64,000 nt of DNA from an uncultured bacterium. Its GTDB lineage: Bacteria; Verrucomicrobiota; Lentisphaeria; Victivallales; UBA1829. The translations under genes were made by a program, and so were the position numbers. This document shows, piece after piece, positions 9,624-19,172 of the stretch (position 1 is its first letter; the number at the start of each line of letters is the position of its first letter). The DNA lies in contig CASEYW010000093.1 of assembly GCA_949292215.1 (NCBI GenBank), positions 1-64,000 on the forward strand, in the 5' to 3' direction. The notes beneath the pieces are model-generated. The model saw nothing but the letters and a program-made list of their open reading frames with translations, made no database searches and was not told the origin of the DNA.

Positions 9624-11774
9624 ATGAGTTTGATTTCAGAAGTCGGAAGAAATTCCTTCAAAAATAGATTTATCATGGTCTCGATTTATGTCGGGCTGAT
9701 TCTCATGGGTATTACGATGGTGGTGCCCTTTATGATCACGTTGACGGGAAGCACGTCGAACGCATTCGACTACGAGCGATTCAGTCCGCTACCGAAGTAT
9801 CTGTGGTCCACACCGGACCGTTTCGTCAAATGCCTGGTCCCGTATTTCAACGGAACCCGCGGATGGCAGAGACAGATGTCCGCCTATGCTCCGGAAAAAC
9901 CCTCCTACTGGAGTTCCTGGTCGCTGATCGGCCGGGATGACGAAGGAGTCGAACGTTTCGCCGCTGCCTACATTGACAAGGGGAACCGGAAAATTGCAGC
10001 CGATTACGCGGAATTTATGGATACTTATCCGCTTTCCGACTGTTTCGCCGCCGCAACACAGATCGATACCATCACTTTCCTGATGGAAAAATTTTCTTCG
10101 GAATACCTCGCACGCCATCCCGGAGAGAACCTTTCGGGAAAACAGCTGCGTCTCAAAGCCCTGGAACTTCTGGGAAATGAATGGGGACTGCCTTTCAGCA
10201 GTTTTTACAGCATCAATTTCAATACGGAAGTCAGTTATCCGATGGATTTTCAGAGTTGGTTTCCCCCGAATTCCAACCCGAAATACCGGACCTACAACGA
10301 CTTCAAAGCCGCTGTTTCCGCTCATATCTTCACGCCGGGAATCAAAGGAAAATGGTTCCACTATCTGAAAGAAAAGGATTTCAAAGGAGAGAAACTTTTC
10401 CCGGTTATGCCGTCCGCTCCGGAGGAGGTGCGGAAACTCTGGCTGGAATTCAAAAAGGAACATGCTCCGGCATCCCCCACGATTCCCTACGCTCTGCGCG
10501 CCGCATGGTACGCGTATTTGAATTCGGAGGAGGTTTCCCTTCTCAATAACGGTGAAAAGTTCAGCGTCGAACTCTATAACAAACTTGCAGGCACAAAATA
10601 CAAGCGACTGGAGGATACCCCCTTCCCTGTTCCGGCTTCCTTTGGACAGGGAATTCAGAAATTCTGGCACAAATATCAGCAGGAGCGCTTTCCACTCCGT
10701 CTGATTGCAATCCAGCCTTCATCGGAGCTGAACAGGCAGTTTCAGGAGTTTGTCAAAAGCACTTTGCGGCAGATCAAAATCGCCAACGGTCTTCTCGGGA
10801 CCAATTACAAAGACTGGAGTGAAATCATCCTGACGGAAAAACCGGTACAGGGAATCACTGCTGCGGAAAACAATCGTCGCGATCTCTGGAAAAACTTTGT
10901 CAAAACCCTTCCCGCCGAATCCAAGATCTTTTCTTCTTCGGAGATTGAATACCAGAAATTCCTTCTGAAAAAATACGGTTCCCTCGAAAAAATCAACCGG
11001 GAATACGGCTGGAATTTGAACCACATAGAAGAGGCTTTCCCGCAATTCATGCCGGCATACGCGGTCACTTTCGCTCAAAATGAAACGAACATGACCTTCG
11101 GGCCGGTTCTCGACAACTACAAAATCATCTTCGATTTCATGATTTTCAACGGAAACGCCATTCTGGTCACCTTTCTGCTGATTGCAATGACCATCGCCTT
11201 CACACTGACGGTCAACCCGCTGGCTGCGTATGCACTGAGCCGCTTCAATCTGCGCGGACACAATCAGATTTTGATCTTCATGCTGGCGACCATGGCATTT
11301 CCCGCAATGGTCAGTGCCATTCCCGCCTATCTGCTGATGCGCGATCTCGGTTTGCTGAACACCTTCTGGGCGCTTGTTCTCCCCGGAGCGGCAAACGGAA
11401 TGGCGATCTTCATTCTGAAGGGATTCTTCGACTCCCTGCCGATGGAACTCTTTGAAGCAGCCACCATTGATGGGGCCTCCGAAATGCAGATTTTCCGCAT
11501 CATCGCCATGCCAATGGTGAAACCGATTCTCGCCATCAACTGCCTGAATGCGTTCATTGCGGCGTATAACGGATGGGAATGGGCGCTGATCATCTGTCAG
11601 GACAAATCCATGTGGACGATTGCCGTCTGGATGTATCAGGCAGCCCAGTGGTGGGGAGCTTCGCCGTGGATCGTCAGTGCGGGATTCATCGTAGTTTCGA
11701 TCCCGACTATGATCATTTTCATCTCCTGCCAGAAGATCATTCTCCGTGGAATCATCATTCCGAGCATGAAGTAA
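9624..11774 (+). CDS. MalG-type ABC permease with giant extracytoplasmic insertion
   Basis: The last 210 residues are a standard MalG-type permease with EAA loop ELFEAATIDGAS near residue 610 and the usual membrane helices from about 507 on. The first membrane helix lies at about 17-40. Between them sit about 450 residues that should be extracytoplasmic; typical MalG proteins have only a short segment there. The insertion contains several degenerate modules built on a G-T/N-x-Y/W core (see repeat entry). It may receive sugar from the tethered binding domain of the partner at 7009. A TTG that overlaps the previous stop is in frame at 9600, but GAGG nine bases before the ATG at 9624 makes the latter the likely start (716 residues). 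Confidence 0.82.
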   Translation: MSLISEVGRNSFKNRFIMVSIYVGLILMGITMVVPFMITLTGSTSNAFDYERFSPLPKYLWSTPDRFVKCLVPYFNGTRGWQRQMSAYAPEKPSYWSSWSLIGRDDEGVERFAAAYIDKGNRKIAADYAEFMDTYPLSDCFAAATQIDTITFLMEKFSSEYLARHPGENLSGKQLRLKALELLGNEWGLPFSSFYSINFNTEVSYPMDFQSWFPPNSNPKYRTYNDFKAAVSAHIFTPGIKGKWFHYLKEKDFKGEKLFPVMPSAPEEVRKLWLEFKKEHAPASPTIPYALRAAWYAYLNSEEVSLLNNGEKFSVELYNKLAGTKYKRLEDTPFPVPASFGQGIQKFWHKYQQERFPLRLIAIQPSSELNRQFQEFVKSTLRQIKIANGLLGTNYKDWSEIILTEKPVQGITAAENNRRDLWKNFVKTLPAESKIFSSSEIEYQKFLLKKYGSLEKINREYGWNLNHIEEAFPQFMPAYAVTFAQNETNMTFGPVLDNYKIIFDFMIFNGNAILVTFLLIAMTIAFTLTVNPLAAYALSRFNLRGHNQILIFMLATMAFPAMVSAIPAYLLMRDLGLLNTFWALVLPGAANGMAIFILKGFFDSLPMELFEAATIDGASEMQIFRIIAMPMVKPILAINCLNAFIAAYNGWEWALIICQDKSMWTIAVWMYQAAQWWGASPWIVSAGFIVVSIPTMIIFISCQKIILRGIIIPSMK
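10143..11075 (+). repeat. Degenerate repeat modules inside the permease insertion
   Basis: Four places in the translated insertion share a short core followed by an aromatic, an acidic residue and often a Pro: LGNEWGLPFSSFY (near 10170), AGTKYKRLEDTPF (near 10588), LGTNYKDWSEIIL (near 10794) and YGWNLNHIEEAFP (near 11004). Segments rich in W-x2-F/Y follow the second and third. Spacing is irregular, so this is a protein-level pattern, not a DNA repeat. Confidence 0.4.
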
Positions 11775-11791
11775 CAGAAAACGATATCCAG

Positions 11792-11828
11792 GAGGCGCGT
11801 CTCCAGCAGATGCAGCGCGCCTCTTTTT
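11792..11828 (+). terminator. Rho-independent terminator after the ABC operon
   Basis: GAGGCGCG (11792-11799) pairs with CGCGCCTC (11816-11823) and is followed by a run of T. Confidence 0.75.
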
Positions 11829-11891
11829 CCCCATCCCTTCCAAAAACGGCGGTTCAAAGACAACGATGGGACAAGCCGAACAAAAACAGAT

Positions 11892-11919
11892 TTGACTTGT
11901 CTAAAAAATGCGTTACATT
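11892..11919 (+). promoter_or_regulatory. Promoter of the YugP-type protease gene
   Basis: TTGACT (11892-11897), 16 bp, TACATT (11914-11919), 46 bp before the ATG. Confidence 0.6.
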
Positions 11920-11965
11920 ACCGTCTCTATCGTCGAGACAATGAAACAACAGGAGGTTGCAGAAT

Positions 11966-12667
11966 ATGTTTTTTGGTATTGATCCCCTTTATCTTCTCTT
12001 TGCGCTGCCGGGGCTTCTGATCGCAGGATGGGCTTCGATGATGACCCATTCCACATTCCAGAAGTATTCGGAAGTTCCGGCAAGTTCCGGGACAACCGGG
12101 GCGGAAGCGGCATCCATGCTGCTGCGGAGCGCAGGCATCCGCGATGTGAAAATCGAGGAAATCGACGGCTTTCTCTCCGATCATTATGATCCCACGGCAA
12201 AAACGCTGCGTCTCTCCTCCAATGTTTATGAAGGACACAGTCTTTCCTCCATCGGAGTTGCGTGCCATGAGGCGGGACATGCCATTCAGCACGCGGCTGC
12301 GTACACACCGATGTATCTGCGCAGCGCCATGGTCCCGGTGACACAGTTCTCCTCGACCATCTCTTATTTCATCATCATTGCCGGTTTTCTGCTTCAATCG
12401 CAGAAGCTCGTCCTGGTTGGAGCGATTCTGTTCAGTGCGGCAGTTCTGTTTGCGCTGGTCACTCTGCCGGTCGAATGGGATGCCTCCGCAAGAGCGAAAA
12501 AACTGATGGTAAAATGCGGAATTGTTACGCAGTCGGAACAGAAACAGGCGGGAGAGGTCCTGAATGCGGCTTTTCTGACATATGTCGCGGCGGCGGTCAG
12601 TGCCCTGCTGACTCTGCTGTACTATCTTCTCAGATCGGGGATCTTCGGCAGTCGCTCCGACGACTGA
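11966..12667 (+). CDS. YugP-type membrane zinc metallopeptidase
   Basis: This 233-residue protein belongs to the neutral zinc metallopeptidase family of Bacillus YugP (PF04298). The zinc and catalytic motif HEAGH is at residues 101-105, with Glu102 as the likely base. There is one membrane helix at the N-terminus (about 6-24), a pair after the active site (about 125-165) and another near the C-terminus (about 205-225). The substrate is unknown for the family; membrane-protein quality control is a guess. A perfect AGGAGG lies nine bases before the ATG at 11966; a TTG three codons upstream overlaps that site and is rejected. It is a single-gene unit with its own promoter and terminator. Confidence 0.88.
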   Translation: MFFGIDPLYLLFALPGLLIAGWASMMTHSTFQKYSEVPASSGTTGAEAASMLLRSAGIRDVKIEEIDGFLSDHYDPTAKTLRLSSNVYEGHSLSSIGVACHEAGHAIQHAAAYTPMYLRSAMVPVTQFSSTISYFIIIAGFLLQSQKLVLVGAILFSAAVLFALVTLPVEWDASARAKKLMVKCGIVTQSEQKQAGEVLNAAFLTYVAAAVSALLTLLYYLLRSGIFGSRSDD

Positions 12668-12702
12668 TTCCCCTTTGCCCGCCATGCAAAGAAATTTCCC
12701 TT

Positions 12703-12740
12703 CCGGTTCTGCTGAGAAAAATCACAGAACCGGATTTTTT
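12703..12740 (+). terminator. Rho-independent terminator of the YugP-type gene
   Basis: CCGGTTCTG (12703-12711) and CAGAACCGG (12725-12733) form a perfect nine-pair stem followed by A and six T. Confidence 0.85.
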
Positions 12741-12763
12741 ATATGTTCCTTCAACAAGCGTCC

Positions 12764-14560
12764 TCAGAAGGCAAACCGGACACAGTTCAGGATTCCGACA
12801 CAGAAGACTTTCAACGCGAGAACCAGTGCAAACACGGTAACAATCAGAAAAAAAGCCCGCCGATTTTCTCTGGATAACGCCATCGAGATCCGGTCGAACA
12901 AAAACACGCACAGCAGAAGAAAACCGAAATAACAGAACACATACGTTCGTTCACCGGAAGTGTAGACAACCGGAGTCATTCCTGTTGCCATCCGCGTTGC
13001 CAGCGCAATCAGAACCCCGCCGGCAAGAATACATCCCGGCAGAAGAGCCCGCCGACTCAGAACCAGAGACACCAGAAGCGACACCAGGGAAAGACTCTCC
13101 ATTCCGGCGAGCATCAGGAACGATCCCGAATGCAGCGGATCTGCAATCTGCGCAATCAGTCGTTCATCCAGCAGATCGGCCGGCATGTTCATGGAAAGCA
13201 GAACAACCATCAGAGGAAAAGACGCAATCAACCGCGTAACGGGATTTTTCCATTCCAGCCAGACAGCAACGGCAGTCAGAATCAGGAGCAACATCCAGAG
13301 CATATTGCAGTGGTTCAAATAGAACAGAGAGGAATACACTCCCAGCATCCCCTTCTGAATCAGAGTCAGATCCCGAATTCCGCTGACTCCGCGGGAAATC
13401 TCCACTGCCGATCGAACCGCATTCCCAGGACAAAGAAAAATGTAACAGAGCGATCCCAGCCCGACCAGCAGATTCGCCGGAATCCATATTGACGGCTTCA
13501 CCCGACAAACCAGACAATAAACAAGTACGGCACCGGAAAGCAGAACGATACTCAGGCATACCAATTCCGAATTGCAAAGAAACAAAGCACATACCAGTCC
13601 GGTCATGCCGAGTGAAATTGAGGTTTGTTTTCCATCAAACACATCTCTGATGCAGAACAGGAAAGGAAACAACAGAAACAGCGGCAATGCGTAGTTCACC
13701 ATTGTTGCCTGCCATCCGCTGGTCACCAGCACATTCAGCGGAAACAGCAAGCAGAGAATCCCAACCGGCAGCAGCTCCTGTTTTTCACTTCCTTTCCGCA
13801 TCAGGCGCGACAAGAAAAACACGATCCCCGAAAACACAACCATAACTCCACAGAAAAAATAGAGGGGAGACGCATGACAGGAAACAGATAAAAACGCATC
13901 AAACAGAACCCGTGCCCCCCAGGTATCCCAGCGCATCCGGATCACCTCCGGCAATGCGGAAAAACCGTATGCGCCCAGACACTGGAACTTCCAATCGTCT
14001 CCGGGATTCTGGAAATACATCAGCAGATTCGTCAAAAAGAAATACATCAGCAGAAATGCGGATGTCCAGAATACCATGCGCCGCCGGCGGAAAAGGCGTT
14101 CCAGCCAGTGACAGCGGCATTCAAAATAAACGTGTCCGGCACATCCTCCGACAAATAGAAGCAGCAGAACAGCAACCGGAATGGAAAAAAACAGGGAGCC
14201 GCCGGAACAGGAAAGGTTCAGTGTTCCTTCAAAAGAACGGCGGAACACCCCAAGGCGGATCAGTTCAATGGAACGAATGGAGACCGCAGCACTCTCCGGG
14301 ACAGTCCTGAGAACCAGACGCTCAGGAAACAGACGCTTGATCACAATTCTCTGTTCCTGCGGTAGATTCAGCGGAGTATAAAAATCAAAAGAGGATTGTC
14401 TGGAACGCCCATCTGCCTGAATCCATTCCACCTCCAGACGTTTCAATGTGTTGGAATCGGTTTTCAGCACCAGTTCCGTCGGCAGAAAAAAGGCGCAATA
14501 CAGTACAAGTACTGCACACGCCCACAAAAGAAGGGGAATAATAATGAACTTGTTTCCCAT
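12764..14560 (-). CDS. Polytopic membrane protein, DUF6056-like
   Basis: A 598-residue integral membrane protein with about a dozen hydrophobic segments. A soluble stretch of about 110 residues follows the first helix, and the core contains NSELV and LCPGNAVRS, motifs I associate with the DUF6056 group of glycosyltransferase-like membrane proteins. That match is from memory and is moderate. These proteins are thought to act in surface glycan assembly with lipid-linked sugars, but the reaction is not established. An in-frame ATG at 14611 exists; GGAG ten bases before 14560 and the promoter at 14590-14618 favour the later start. It lies just downstream of PBP2 on the same strand and may also receive read-through. 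Confidence 0.6.
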   Translation of the reverse strand: MGNKFIIIPLLLWACAVLVLYCAFFLPTELVLKTDSNTLKRLEVEWIQADGRSRQSSFDFYTPLNLPQEQRIVIKRLFPERLVLRTVPESAAVSIRSIELIRLGVFRRSFEGTLNLSCSGGSLFFSIPVAVLLLLFVGGCAGHVYFECRCHWLERLFRRRRMVFWTSAFLLMYFFLTNLLMYFQNPGDDWKFQCLGAYGFSALPEVIRMRWDTWGARVLFDAFLSVSCHASPLYFFCGVMVVFSGIVFFLSRLMRKGSEKQELLPVGILCLLFPLNVLVTSGWQATMVNYALPLFLLFPFLFCIRDVFDGKQTSISLGMTGLVCALFLCNSELVCLSIVLLSGAVLVYCLVCRVKPSIWIPANLLVGLGSLCYIFLCPGNAVRSAVEISRGVSGIRDLTLIQKGMLGVYSSLFYLNHCNMLWMLLLILTAVAVWLEWKNPVTRLIASFPLMVVLLSMNMPADLLDERLIAQIADPLHSGSFLMLAGMESLSLVSLLVSLVLSRRALLPGCILAGGVLIALATRMATGMTPVVYTSGERTYVFCYFGFLLLCVFLFDRISMALSRENRRAFFLIVTVFALVLALKVFCVGILNCVRFAF

Positions 14561-14589
14561 TTCGTAGTTTCTCCATTCACCTTTCCTGC

Positions 14590-14618
14590 AATATGGCGGG
14601 GAACAGCTCATTTTTCAA
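14590..14618 (-). promoter_or_regulatory. Candidate promoter of the polytopic membrane protein gene
   Basis: On the minus strand TTGAAA (14618-14613), 17 bp, CATATT (14595-14590). Confidence 0.4.
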
Positions 14619-14659
14619 GAGGCAAGTCACAAAAAAGATGCAAAAAAAAGTTGGAACTC

Positions 14660-16513
14660 TCACGGAGCAAAGAACTTCTCAAAAAATTCCGCCGCAAGGG
14701 GCGCACAGGTCTTGCCGCCTGCCTCGCCTCGTTCCACAAGGATGGAGATCGCATACGTTTTTCCGTTTTTCGTACCGAATCCAATGAACCAGGTATTTTT
14801 GTAACGGTTCTCGCCGGAACCGACTTCCGCCGTTCCCGTCTTTCCGTAAAGATCGATGGCATTGTTCCGGGCGCGTTTGGAACCGCCGATATCGGAATTG
14901 ACCGATAAGTACATTCCTCGTTTCATCATATCCAGAGTCCTGGGCGATGCCGCCAGCCGTCCCTTTGCGGAGGGTGGTTCCGAATAGATTACCATTCCGC
15001 CTGGGTTCAAAATAGATTTCAGAATATTCGGTTTCCAGAGAGTTCCGCCGTTGGCGATTGCAGCGGTGTAAACAGCAGCCTGAAGAGGAGAAACAAGCAC
15101 ATCGCCCTGCCCGATGGAAATCAGGGCGGTGTCAAACGCGGTCCAGAGTCGTTTGTGCCGGCGGTCCGGCAGCCGTCCCGCAGTTTCGGAAAGAACGAAA
15201 CCGGTTTTGGAACCGATCCCCGCACTTTTGAAAGAGGCGGCAAGGCGGTCGAGCCCAAGCCTCAAGCCGGATTCGATAAAATAATCGTTGCAGGAGACAG
15301 CAAGAGCATCATAAAGGGTCACTTCTCCATGCCCGTCGGCTTTGATCCAGCAGCGGATGCGGTTGGAACCGATCGGGGTATAGCCGTCGCAGTAGATCGT
15401 GCTTTCCGGAGAGATTCCGTTTTCCAGTACGCTCATTGCCACCAGAGGCTTGATGATCGATCCTGGAGAAAACGCTCCCTGATACGCCTTGTTGAACAGA
15501 GGTTTTCCCGGTGCATCACGCAGGGCTTTGTATTCTGCATTTGTGATTCTCGGCACAAACAGCGACGGTTCATAGGAGGGGGAGGATGCCATGGCAAGCA
15601 CGTCGCCGTTGGAGGCATCCAGCAGCACCAGAGCGCCGGAAACTCCTGCGATCACTCTCTCGGCGACCATCTGAGCCTTGCAATTCAAAGTTAGAACAAT
15701 ATCTTTTCCATTCTCCGCAGGTACCTCCGCCATGGTTTCCCGGACAAATCCGCGCGTGTCAACGATCACCAGTCTGCTGCCGGGAAATCCGCGCAGAAGA
15801 GGACGTTTCTCCTTCGGAATTTCCGGTTTTTCCGAATCCGCTTCCAGAACAATCTGGTTTCTGGTTGGAAGAATCCAGGAATCATATGCTTTTTCCAGTC
15901 CGGCCCGCCCGATCAGATCAGGGATGTAGTATTTGTATCCGGAGCGGTCCTGAGCGGAACTGGGGTCTTCAAATCCCACATAGCCGATAAGTTGTCCTGC
16001 GGTTTTCCCTTTCGGATACGTCCGGATCGGATTCGTTACAATATCCATTCCGGGAATCATCGGGGATATCTCATACGCCTTCGCCAGTTCAAACGGAGTC
16101 AGTTCCTTGAATACGGTAATTGGCAGTCCCGGAAAAAGGTTCATATGAGTAATGATGGCTTTTTCCGTCAAAGCGGGTCCCCTGCCGATGGATGCAGCCA
16201 GACGGTTTGCCTCCGACAGCACATAGTCAACGGTCCGGCTGCGTTTTCCGGGACGCCTCATTTCGGAAATATGAAATACCACCTCATAGGATGCCGCGTT
16301 GCCCGCCAGCATGACACCATCGGACGTGAAAATCCGTCCCCGAACAGCAGGAATCCGGATTTTGCGCACGTACTGTTCCGATACCTTCTCCAGAATCTCA
16401 TCCCCGCTCTGCACCTGAATCGTCCACAGCTGGATGAAGATCACGGCATACAGGAAAAAAACGATGAATGCCATAATGACAATTCTGATTTTCGAAATAA
16501 GCGTCGAATCCAT
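14660..16513 (-). CDS. mrdA: Penicillin-binding protein 2 (peptidoglycan transpeptidase)
   Basis: Class B PBP of 617 residues that cross-links peptidoglycan during cell elongation, working with the RodA glycosyltransferase. There is one N-terminal membrane anchor (about 10-30), a PBP dimerisation domain containing VRGRIFTSDG near residue 58, and the transpeptidase domain with the SxxK motif in FSPGSIIKP, the SxN motif in SCND and the KTG motif in YGKTGTAEV. All catalytic motifs are intact. PBP3 (FtsI) is the alternative; the dimerisation domain and the LIGYVGFED stretch fit PBP2 better. An AGGA nine bases upstream supports the ATG. No rodA or mreBCD is adjacent in the window. Confidence 0.88.
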   Translation of the reverse strand: MDSTLISKIRIVIMAFIVFFLYAVIFIQLWTIQVQSGDEILEKVSEQYVRKIRIPAVRGRIFTSDGVMLAGNAASYEVVFHISEMRRPGKRSRTVDYVLSEANRLAASIGRGPALTEKAIITHMNLFPGLPITVFKELTPFELAKAYEISPMIPGMDIVTNPIRTYPKGKTAGQLIGYVGFEDPSSAQDRSGYKYYIPDLIGRAGLEKAYDSWILPTRNQIVLEADSEKPEIPKEKRPLLRGFPGSRLVIVDTRGFVRETMAEVPAENGKDIVLTLNCKAQMVAERVIAGVSGALVLLDASNGDVLAMASSPSYEPSLFVPRITNAEYKALRDAPGKPLFNKAYQGAFSPGSIIKPLVAMSVLENGISPESTIYCDGYTPIGSNRIRCWIKADGHGEVTLYDALAVSCNDYFIESGLRLGLDRLAASFKSAGIGSKTGFVLSETAGRLPDRRHKRLWTAFDTALISIGQGDVLVSPLQAAVYTAAIANGGTLWKPNILKSILNPGGMVIYSEPPSAKGRLAASPRTLDMMKRGMYLSVNSDIGGSKRARNNAIDLYGKTGTAEVGSGENRYKNTWFIGFGTKNGKTYAISILVERGEAGGKTCAPLAAEFFEKFFAP

Positions 16514-16641
16514 GCGAAAAAATCCTGAACGTTAGCACGATACCCTATATGAAAATCAGAAAAAATCAACTGGAACCGGGGAAAAATCCATCTCCGATTC
16601 CAGCTCCGGAGAAAAAGCTCCGGAACGAAAGGCGCGAAAAC

Positions 16642-16896
16642 TCACATGAGTCCCCACGCTTTCAGATCCCGGCCGAGTTCAGCAGCATTGAAAACCTGTC
16701 CCGGACGCCATTGACCGTTGTACTCCATCGTGGGAACGACCCAGTCGTCTCCGCCATTGACTTCCACAATCTTCCGGACGACCTCCTCCGGCTGCTCTTC
16801 GATGTCAAGCGCCTCAAACGGAATGTCATGGGATTTCAGATAGTCCATCGCCTTGTGGCAGTGCGGGCAGAGATTCCAGTAATAGACTTTCAGCAT
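16642..16896 (-). CDS. Glutaredoxin-like protein with CPHC motif
   Basis: An 84-residue single-domain thioredoxin-fold protein. The redox motif is CPHC near residues 11-14 (classical glutaredoxins have CPYC), followed by the cis-Pro region WVVPTM near residue 56 and a C-terminal RPGQVFNAAEL segment. It probably reduces disulfides or mixed disulfides in the cytoplasm. The open frame extends far upstream without a ribosome site; a GGGGG seven bases before the ATG at 16896 picks that start over the ATG two codons earlier. It is downstream of nadE on the same strand with a 115 bp gap. Confidence 0.8.
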   Translation of the reverse strand: MLKVYYWNLCPHCHKAMDYLKSHDIPFEALDIEEQPEEVVRKIVEVNGGDDWVVPTMEYNGQWRPGQVFNAAELGRDLKAWGLM

Positions 16897-17011
16897 TTCC
16901 ATACCCCCTTTCAGTTTGTGGAGAAGAACACAATACCGTCTCTTTTGTAAAAAGTCAAGCCGAAATGGAAAACATTTCCACTCCGGACACGGCCGCAAGG
17001 GGAAAAGGTTC

Positions 17012-18946
17012 TCAAAGAGAAATTCCATTCTGCTCGAGGTCCGCGAACCAGAGGGAAGCGGAGGCATCGGAAGGCATCCGCCAGTCGCCACGCGGCGAAA
17101 GACTGATCGTTCCGACTTTCGGACCGTCCGGCATGCAGCTCCGCTTGAACTGCTGGCTGAAAAACCGGCGAAGAAATGTCTTCAGGAACTGCTTCAGCTT
17201 ATCCGGCGAATACTCTCCATGAAACGCAGATTCGGCGAGAAAGAGGAGTTTTTCCGGAGAGGCTCCGTATTTGAGAAAATGGTAAAGGAAAAAGTCATGA
17301 ATCTCATACGGCCCGATGATATCCTCGGTTTTCTGGCGTATCGTGCCATCCTTCTCTGCCGGCAGAAGCTCGGGGCTGACGGGAGTATCGATGATATCCT
17401 GAAGAATTCTGCGGATCTCCCCGGAAGAATTGTCACCGACCCATTCGATCACATAACGGATCAGGGTCTTGGGGACGGAACAGTTGACGCTGTACATGGA
17501 AATATGATCGCCATTGTAAGTGCACCAACCCATTGCCGATTCGGAGAGATCACCCGTCCCCACAGCAATTCCATTCTCCCGGTTTGCCAGATCCAGGAGA
17601 ATCTGAGTACGTTCCCGCGCCTGCGAATTCTCGTAAACGACATTGTGATTTTCCGGATCGTGACCAATGGAGCGGAAGTGCTCAAGACACGCCTCCCGGA
17701 TGCTGATTTCCAGCAGAGAGGTTCCCAGTTCGCGGCAGAGGCCGACAGCATTGTTGTAGGTACGGTCCGTCGTACCGAATCCCGGCATAGTCACGGCAAT
17801 TACATCGTCCGCAGGACGGTTCAGCAGTTTCAGAGTGTTCACACAAACCAGCAGAGCCAGCGTGGAATCCAGTCCGCCGGAAATCCCGATGACCAGTTTT
17901 TTCGCAGAAGTATGTTCGATCCGCTTCGCAAGTCCTGCCGACTGTATTGAGAAAATCTCCCTGCAGCGGAAATCCCGCAGAGCACGGTCGGAAGGAACGA
18001 ACGGACGCGGCGCAATCCTGCGTTTCAACTGTTTGACATCCGGCACAGCATTCGCTTTGACAAAGCGGAAATCGCGAACAGGAGCCACCTCCACTCCGGC
18101 AGCGTAAGGACTGTCTGAAAGACGCGCCGCGCAGATTCTGCGCAAATCCACATCCGCAGTATGAATCTCGCCAACACGACTGAAGCGCTCGGAATCAAGA
18201 AGGACGCTTCCATTCTCGGCAACGATGGCATGGCCGCCGCAGACGGTGTCCGTTGTGGATTCATGCACACCGGCAGAAACATACGCATAAGCGGCAACGC
18301 ACCGGGCACTCTGAGTCCTGACCAGCTCTTTCCGATACTCCGCCTTGCCGACAAGTTCATTGCTTGCGGAAGGATTCAGCAGAAGAGTCGCGCCGTTCAG
18401 AGCCAGATTGGAACTCGGCGGAATGGTAGTCCACATGTCCTCGCAGATTTCGATCCCGACCCGGAATTCGGAAGAAACGTCGAAAATCAGATCCGTCCCG
18501 AATGGAACGTTCCCAAACCCGGCAAAGTCAACCGACGCGCCGCGAATCCCGAATCCCGAGGAAAAATATCGTTTTTCATAAAATTCCCGGTAATTCGGCA
18601 AATTCGATTTCGGAACGATTCCCAGCAGTCCACCATTCTGAAATACCAGTGCAGCGTTGAACAGACGTCCCTGCCATCGCACCGGCATCCCTACCACATA
18701 CAACGTTCCATCCGCGCAGTGTTCTGCAATCTTCCGGACAGCCGCTTCCGCAGCGTCCAGGAGAGCGGAATTATGAAACAGATCCCCGCAGGAATACGCG
18801 GTAACGGCAAGTTCCGGAAAAAGCACCGCCGCGGCATCCCGGATCTCCGGAGAACGCATCTGCGCAACGATCTTGTCCACATTGTACGAAACATCCGCAA
18901 CCTTCAGCTGCGGCACGCAGGCCGCGATCCGATAGAAACCATGCAT
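17012..18946 (-). CDS. nadE: Glutamine-dependent NAD+ synthetase
   Basis: Two-domain enzyme of 644 residues that amidates nicotinic acid adenine dinucleotide, taking ammonia from glutamine. The N-terminal nitrilase-like glutaminase has its Glu in FPELAVTAYS, Lys in the region of VPKSNLPNY and Cys in GIEICEDMW. The C-terminal synthetase has the ATP loop GISGGLDSTLALL and TGDLSESAMGW. Length and order match the two-domain class. The open frame runs 75 codons further upstream, but that stretch is basic, low in family likeness and contains the promoter; ATG at 18946 has GAGG upstream and begins the nitrilase fold directly. Confidence 0.93.
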   Translation of the reverse strand: MHGFYRIAACVPQLKVADVSYNVDKIVAQMRSPEIRDAAAVLFPELAVTAYSCGDLFHNSALLDAAEAAVRKIAEHCADGTLYVVGMPVRWQGRLFNAALVFQNGGLLGIVPKSNLPNYREFYEKRYFSSGFGIRGASVDFAGFGNVPFGTDLIFDVSSEFRVGIEICEDMWTTIPPSSNLALNGATLLLNPSASNELVGKAEYRKELVRTQSARCVAAYAYVSAGVHESTTDTVCGGHAIVAENGSVLLDSERFSRVGEIHTADVDLRRICAARLSDSPYAAGVEVAPVRDFRFVKANAVPDVKQLKRRIAPRPFVPSDRALRDFRCREIFSIQSAGLAKRIEHTSAKKLVIGISGGLDSTLALLVCVNTLKLLNRPADDVIAVTMPGFGTTDRTYNNAVGLCRELGTSLLEISIREACLEHFRSIGHDPENHNVVYENSQARERTQILLDLANRENGIAVGTGDLSESAMGWCTYNGDHISMYSVNCSVPKTLIRYVIEWVGDNSSGEIRRILQDIIDTPVSPELLPAEKDGTIRQKTEDIIGPYEIHDFFLYHFLKYGASPEKLLFLAESAFHGEYSPDKLKQFLKTFLRRFFSQQFKRSCMPDGPKVGTISLSPRGDWRMPSDASASLWFADLEQNGISL

Positions 18947-18989
18947 CTTGTCCAAATCCTCTCTGAATGACAATTTTTTTCGGAAAATA

Positions 18990-19017
18990 ATATTACCCGA
19001 AACCCACCAAAAATCAA
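18990..19017 (-). promoter_or_regulatory. Promoter of nadE
   Basis: On the minus strand TTGATT (19017-19012), 16 bp, TAATAT (18995-18990), 43 bp before the ATG. Confidence 0.5.
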
Positions 19018-19104
19018 GAGTCAGTTTCACAAACTTCACGCTTTCGGAAGCGGAACGCTTCCCTTGCGGCAGTCCGAAAGTTCTCTCTTTCAAGGGATTC
19101 CCGC

Positions 19105-19133
19105 TTGACTTTTCCGTTGATCCGCTGTATAGT
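19105..19133 (+). promoter_or_regulatory. Promoter of the LpxL-type acyltransferase gene
   Basis: TTGACT (19105-19110), 17 bp, TATAGT (19128-19133), 39 bp before the ATG at 19173. Confidence 0.7.
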
Positions 19134-19172
19134 CCATCTTTTAAACAGTTAAAAAATTCCAAGGATTGCAAT

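Noticed and set aside
10719..11843. 374-codon open frame antisense to the permease gene
   Set aside because: Shadow of the MalG-type permease; composition is His/Gln/Arg-rich as expected for an antisense frame.
18947..19171. N-terminal extension of NAD synthetase by 75 residues
   Set aside because: The stretch contains the nadE promoter and overlaps the divergent acyltransferase promoter; the nitrilase domain starts right at the ATG at 18946.
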